Made by a program: the position numbers and the translations under genes. A stretch of DNA of 64,000 nt, taken from the NCBI RefSeq assembly GCF_006364715.1, contig NZ_CP040984.1, positions 992,001 through 1,056,000 of the forward strand, in the 5' to 3' direction. Below, one piece after another: positions 61,840 to 64,000 of this stretch. Below the pieces are notes generated by a model. The model had not been told where the DNA came from. It saw nothing but the letters and a program-made list of their open reading frames with translations, and searched no databases. Origin of the DNA: Candidatus Methylopumilus planktonicus. Its GTDB lineage: Bacteria > Pseudomonadota > Gammaproteobacteria > Burkholderiales > Methylophilaceae. Positions within the stretch are counted from its first letter, which is position 1. Every line of letters begins with the position of its first letter.

Positions 61840-63864
61840 ATGTCAGAACTTAACCTTATTATTGGCGCAGCGCTATTGGCAATTCTTTATGGTGCAGTGA
61901 TGAGCGCTTGGATATTTAAACTACCTGCTGGCAATGCAAAAATGCAAGAAATTGCCCTTGCTATCCAAGAAGGGGCAAAAGCCTACCTCGCAAGACAATA
62001 CAAAGCGATATCGATCGTAGGTGTGGTGCTAGCCATTTTAATTGGTTTGTTTATATCCAAAGATACTGCGATAGGTTTTGTCGTTGGTGCTTTTCTATCC
62101 GGCGCTTGCGGTTTTATTGGTATGAATGTCTCAGTGAAAGCTAATGTTAGAACTGCACAAGCCGCTACAAAAGGGATCGTTCCAGCACTTGATGTAGCTT
62201 TTAAAGGTGGCGCTATTACAGGTTTATTAGTGGTTGGACTTGGGCTTCTTGGTGTCACCGGGTTTTATATGTACCTAGGTGGAGCTGATGCAACTGATTT
62301 AAATCCTCTTATTGGGCTCGCTTTTGGTTCCTCACTTATTTCAATTTTTGCCCGTTTAGGCGGTGGTATCTTTACTAAGGGGGCGGATGTAGGTGCCGAC
62401 TTAGTAGGCAAAGTTGAGGCTGGTATTCCAGAAGATGACCCAAGAAATCCTGCTGTGATTGCAGATAACGTTGGTGATAATGTTGGTGATTGCGCAGGTA
62501 TGGCAGCAGACTTATTTGAAACCTATGCGGTAACTTTAATTGCAACTATGCTCCTTGGTGGGCTCGTCATTACAAATAATGGTGCAAGCGGAATTATTTA
62601 TCCACTTCTATTAGGTGCGTCATCTATCGTGACATCGATTGTTGGATGTTTCTTTGTAAGAGCTACACCTAAAATGAAAAATGTAATGCCTGCTTTATAT
62701 AAAGGCCTCATCGTAGCCGGCGGACTTTCACTTATAGCTTTCTACTATGTAACAAACTTTGTATTTCCTGAAGGCGTTTCAATCCAAAATGTAAACGTTT
62801 CCTCTATGGCTTTATTCCAAGCATGTATCGTAGGCCTTGTATTAACAGCAGCTTTGGTATGGATTACTGAATATTATACGGGTACAGATTATGAGCCTGT
62901 AAGGCACGTTGCGCGCGCTTCCAAAACAGGTCACGCAACAAACATTATTGCTGGCATTGGCATTTCAATGAAATCAACAGCCTTGCCTGTAATATCTGTT
63001 TGTATTGCAATTTTCGTATCTCATCATCTTGCAGGTCTTTATGGTATTGCAGTTGCGGCTACATCGATGTTAAGTATGGCTGGCATTATTGTCGCATTAG
63101 ATGCTTATGGTCCAATCACCGATAACGCAGGCGGTATTGCTGAAATGGCTGGATTACCTAAGAGCGTTCGTGATGTAACTGATCCATTAGATGCAGTTGG
63201 AAATACAACTAAAGCAGTCACTAAAGGTTATGCGATTGGATCAGCCGGCCTTGCAGCGCTTGTTCTTTTTGCAGACTACACACATAAATTAGAGTCTGTC
63301 GGTATTGCAACTACATTTGATCTAAGTGACCCGCTAGTTATTATTGGATTAATTATTGGTGGTCTTATTCCTTACCTTTTTGCTGCGATGGCCATGGAAG
63401 CTGTTGGAAGAGCTGCAGGTGCGGTGGTTGAAGAAGTAAGACGTCAATTCAAAACCATCAAAGGCATTATGACTGGTAAAGGTAAACCTGATTATGCTCG
63501 CGCCGTTGATATGCTAACGACAGCAGCTATTAAAGAAATGATTGTGCCTTCATTACTTCCTGTTGCAGTTCCAATTATTGTGGGCTTAACTCTAGGACCT
63601 AAAGCATTAGGCGGTCTTCTTATGGGAACGATTGTGACCGGTTTATTTGTTGCTATCTCTATGTGCACAGGTGGTGGTGCTTGGGATAATGCAAAAAAAT
63701 ATATTGAAGATGGTAATCATGGTGGTAAAGGTTCAGAAGCGCACAAAGCAGCTATTACAGGAGACACTGTAGGTGATCCTTACAAGGATACTGCTGGCCC
63801 TGCTATTAACCCGCTTATTAAAATCATTAATATTGTGGCCCTTCTCATCGTGCCACTTCTTTAA
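61840..63864 (+). CDS. hppA: K+-independent H+-translocating inorganic pyrophosphatase
   Basis: Membrane pyrophosphatase coupling PPi hydrolysis to ion transport. The 674-residue protein has about 16 helices and the three substrate motifs: D-V-G-A-D-L-V-G-K-V-E-A-G-I-P-E-D-D-P-R, D-N-V-G-D-N-V-G-D-C-A-G and G-D-T-V-G-D-P-Y-K-D-T-A-G-P. The diagnostic site reads G-N-T-T-K458-A-V-T461: lysine plus threonine here mark K+-independent, proton-pumping members, where K+-dependent ones have alanine. A strong terminator follows. Confidence 0.96.
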   Translation: MSELNLIIGAALLAILYGAVMSAWIFKLPAGNAKMQEIALAIQEGAKAYLARQYKAISIVGVVLAILIGLFISKDTAIGFVVGAFLSGACGFIGMNVSVKANVRTAQAATKGIVPALDVAFKGGAITGLLVVGLGLLGVTGFYMYLGGADATDLNPLIGLAFGSSLISIFARLGGGIFTKGADVGADLVGKVEAGIPEDDPRNPAVIADNVGDNVGDCAGMAADLFETYAVTLIATMLLGGLVITNNGASGIIYPLLLGASSIVTSIVGCFFVRATPKMKNVMPALYKGLIVAGGLSLIAFYYVTNFVFPEGVSIQNVNVSSMALFQACIVGLVLTAALVWITEYYTGTDYEPVRHVARASKTGHATNIIAGIGISMKSTALPVISVCIAIFVSHHLAGLYGIAVAATSMLSMAGIIVALDAYGPITDNAGGIAEMAGLPKSVRDVTDPLDAVGNTTKAVTKGYAIGSAGLAALVLFADYTHKLESVGIATTFDLSDPLVIIGLIIGGLIPYLFAAMAMEAVGRAAGAVVEEVRRQFKTIKGIMTGKGKPDYARAVDMLTTAAIKEMIVPSLLPVAVPIIVGLTLGPKALGGLLMGTIVTGLFVAISMCTGGGAWDNAKKYIEDGNHGGKGSEAHKAAITGDTVGDPYKDTAGPAINPLIKIINIVALLIVPLL

Positions 63865-63873
63865 TTGATGAAT

Positions 63874-63906
63874 AAAAAAAGGCGCCTTAATCAAGGCGCC
63901 TTTTTT
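63874..63906. terminator. Strong rho-independent terminator after hppA
   Basis: GGCGCCTT pairs with AAGGCGCC around an AATC loop, with A's before and six T's after. It can terminate hppA and, in reverse, purC. Confidence 0.95.
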
Positions 63907-63913
63907 ATTTAAT

Positions 63914-64000
63914 TTACTTTTTAATGTCTTGGCCTGTAAGTTTTTTAAAGGCTTCTAAATATTTTTCACTTGTTCTTCTAATTACATCTTCTGGTAATGA
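63914..64000 (-). CDS. purC: Phosphoribosylaminoimidazole-succinocarboxamide synthase, 3' end
   Basis: Last 28 codons of a reverse gene. The translation S-L-P-E-D-V-I-R-R-T-S-E-K-Y-L-E-A-F-K-K-L-T-G-Q matches the C-terminus of the longer (about 300-residue) PurC of purine synthesis. The rest lies beyond the window, so the assignment rests on this short stretch. Confidence 0.75.
   Translation of the reverse strand, partial: SLPEDVIRRTSEKYLEAFKKLTGQDIKK

Noticed and set aside
1..64000. Mobile elements, CRISPR arrays, prophage, toxin-antitoxin or secretion islands
   Set aside because: No transposase, integrase, repeat-spacer array or phage-type gene appears; the window is housekeeping throughout.

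Overview
The window is a contiguous, gene-dense piece of an AT-rich bacterial chromosome with no sign of plasmid, phage or insertion-sequence content. Gene families and local orders point to a betaproteobacterium: phoH-ybeY-corC-lnt-glyQS, rsfS-rlmH, dapA-bamC, rsxABCDGE-nth, and secA-M23 peptidase-DUF721. Low GC, very short or overlapping intergenic gaps and an almost purely housekeeping content suggest a streamlined freshwater or marine member of Methylophilaceae (the Methylopumilus/OM43 type). That assignment is inference from memory of gene content, not from a database search.

Layout. 1-9.1 kb: one forward run holding phoH (5' end cut by the window), ybeY, corC, a small periplasmic protein, lnt, glyQ, glyS, gmhB, plsC and a YgjP-type metalloprotease. 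9.1-11.7 kb: SCO protein (-), ilvE and a 53-aa zinc-finger gene (+), murI (-). 11.8-19.8 kb: a long forward run with PduO-type cobalamin adenosyltransferase, pcnB, folK, a deoxynucleoside kinase, panB-panC-panD, rsfS, rlmH, photolyase and mlaA. 19.9-32.6 kb: pmbA (-), darP, a PDZ protein (-), mogA, thiL, pgpA, pncC, recA, recX, alaS, lysC, four tRNAs (Ser-GCT, Arg-ACG, Arg-TCG, Lys-TTT) and ffh (-). 32.7-46.5 kb: a CcsA/YpjD-like protein, a HAD phosphatase, leuA, pssA, tgt, yajC-secD-secF, a DUF21/CBS protein, clpS-clpA, a GST and pyrD. 46.5-64 kb: roxA-like oxygenase, a 43-aa lipoprotein, a YycJ-like hydrolase, bamC, dapA, the six-gene Rsx/Rnf operon, nth, a DUF1289 gene, secA, an M23 peptidase, a DciA-like protein, a TSUP permease, hppA and the 3' end of purC.

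The genes cover envelope building (lnt, plsC, gmhB, murI, pssA, pgpA, mlaA, bamC), protein export (ffh, secA, yajC-secDF), translation and tRNA work, amino-acid and vitamin synthesis (ilvE, leuA, dapA, lysC, pantothenate, thiamine, molybdopterin), proteolysis (clpSA) and membrane energy coupling (Rnf plus a pyrophosphatase).

No new defence, secretion or mobile system is visible. The observations most worth following up are: a PanB lacking the usual catalytic glutamate and C-terminal signature; tandem tRNA-Arg genes that differ only at the wobble base; recX apparently starting at CTG; a 43-residue alanine/proline-rich lipoprotein with its own promoter and terminator; and three convergent gene pairs sharing a single TTAA as both stop codons.
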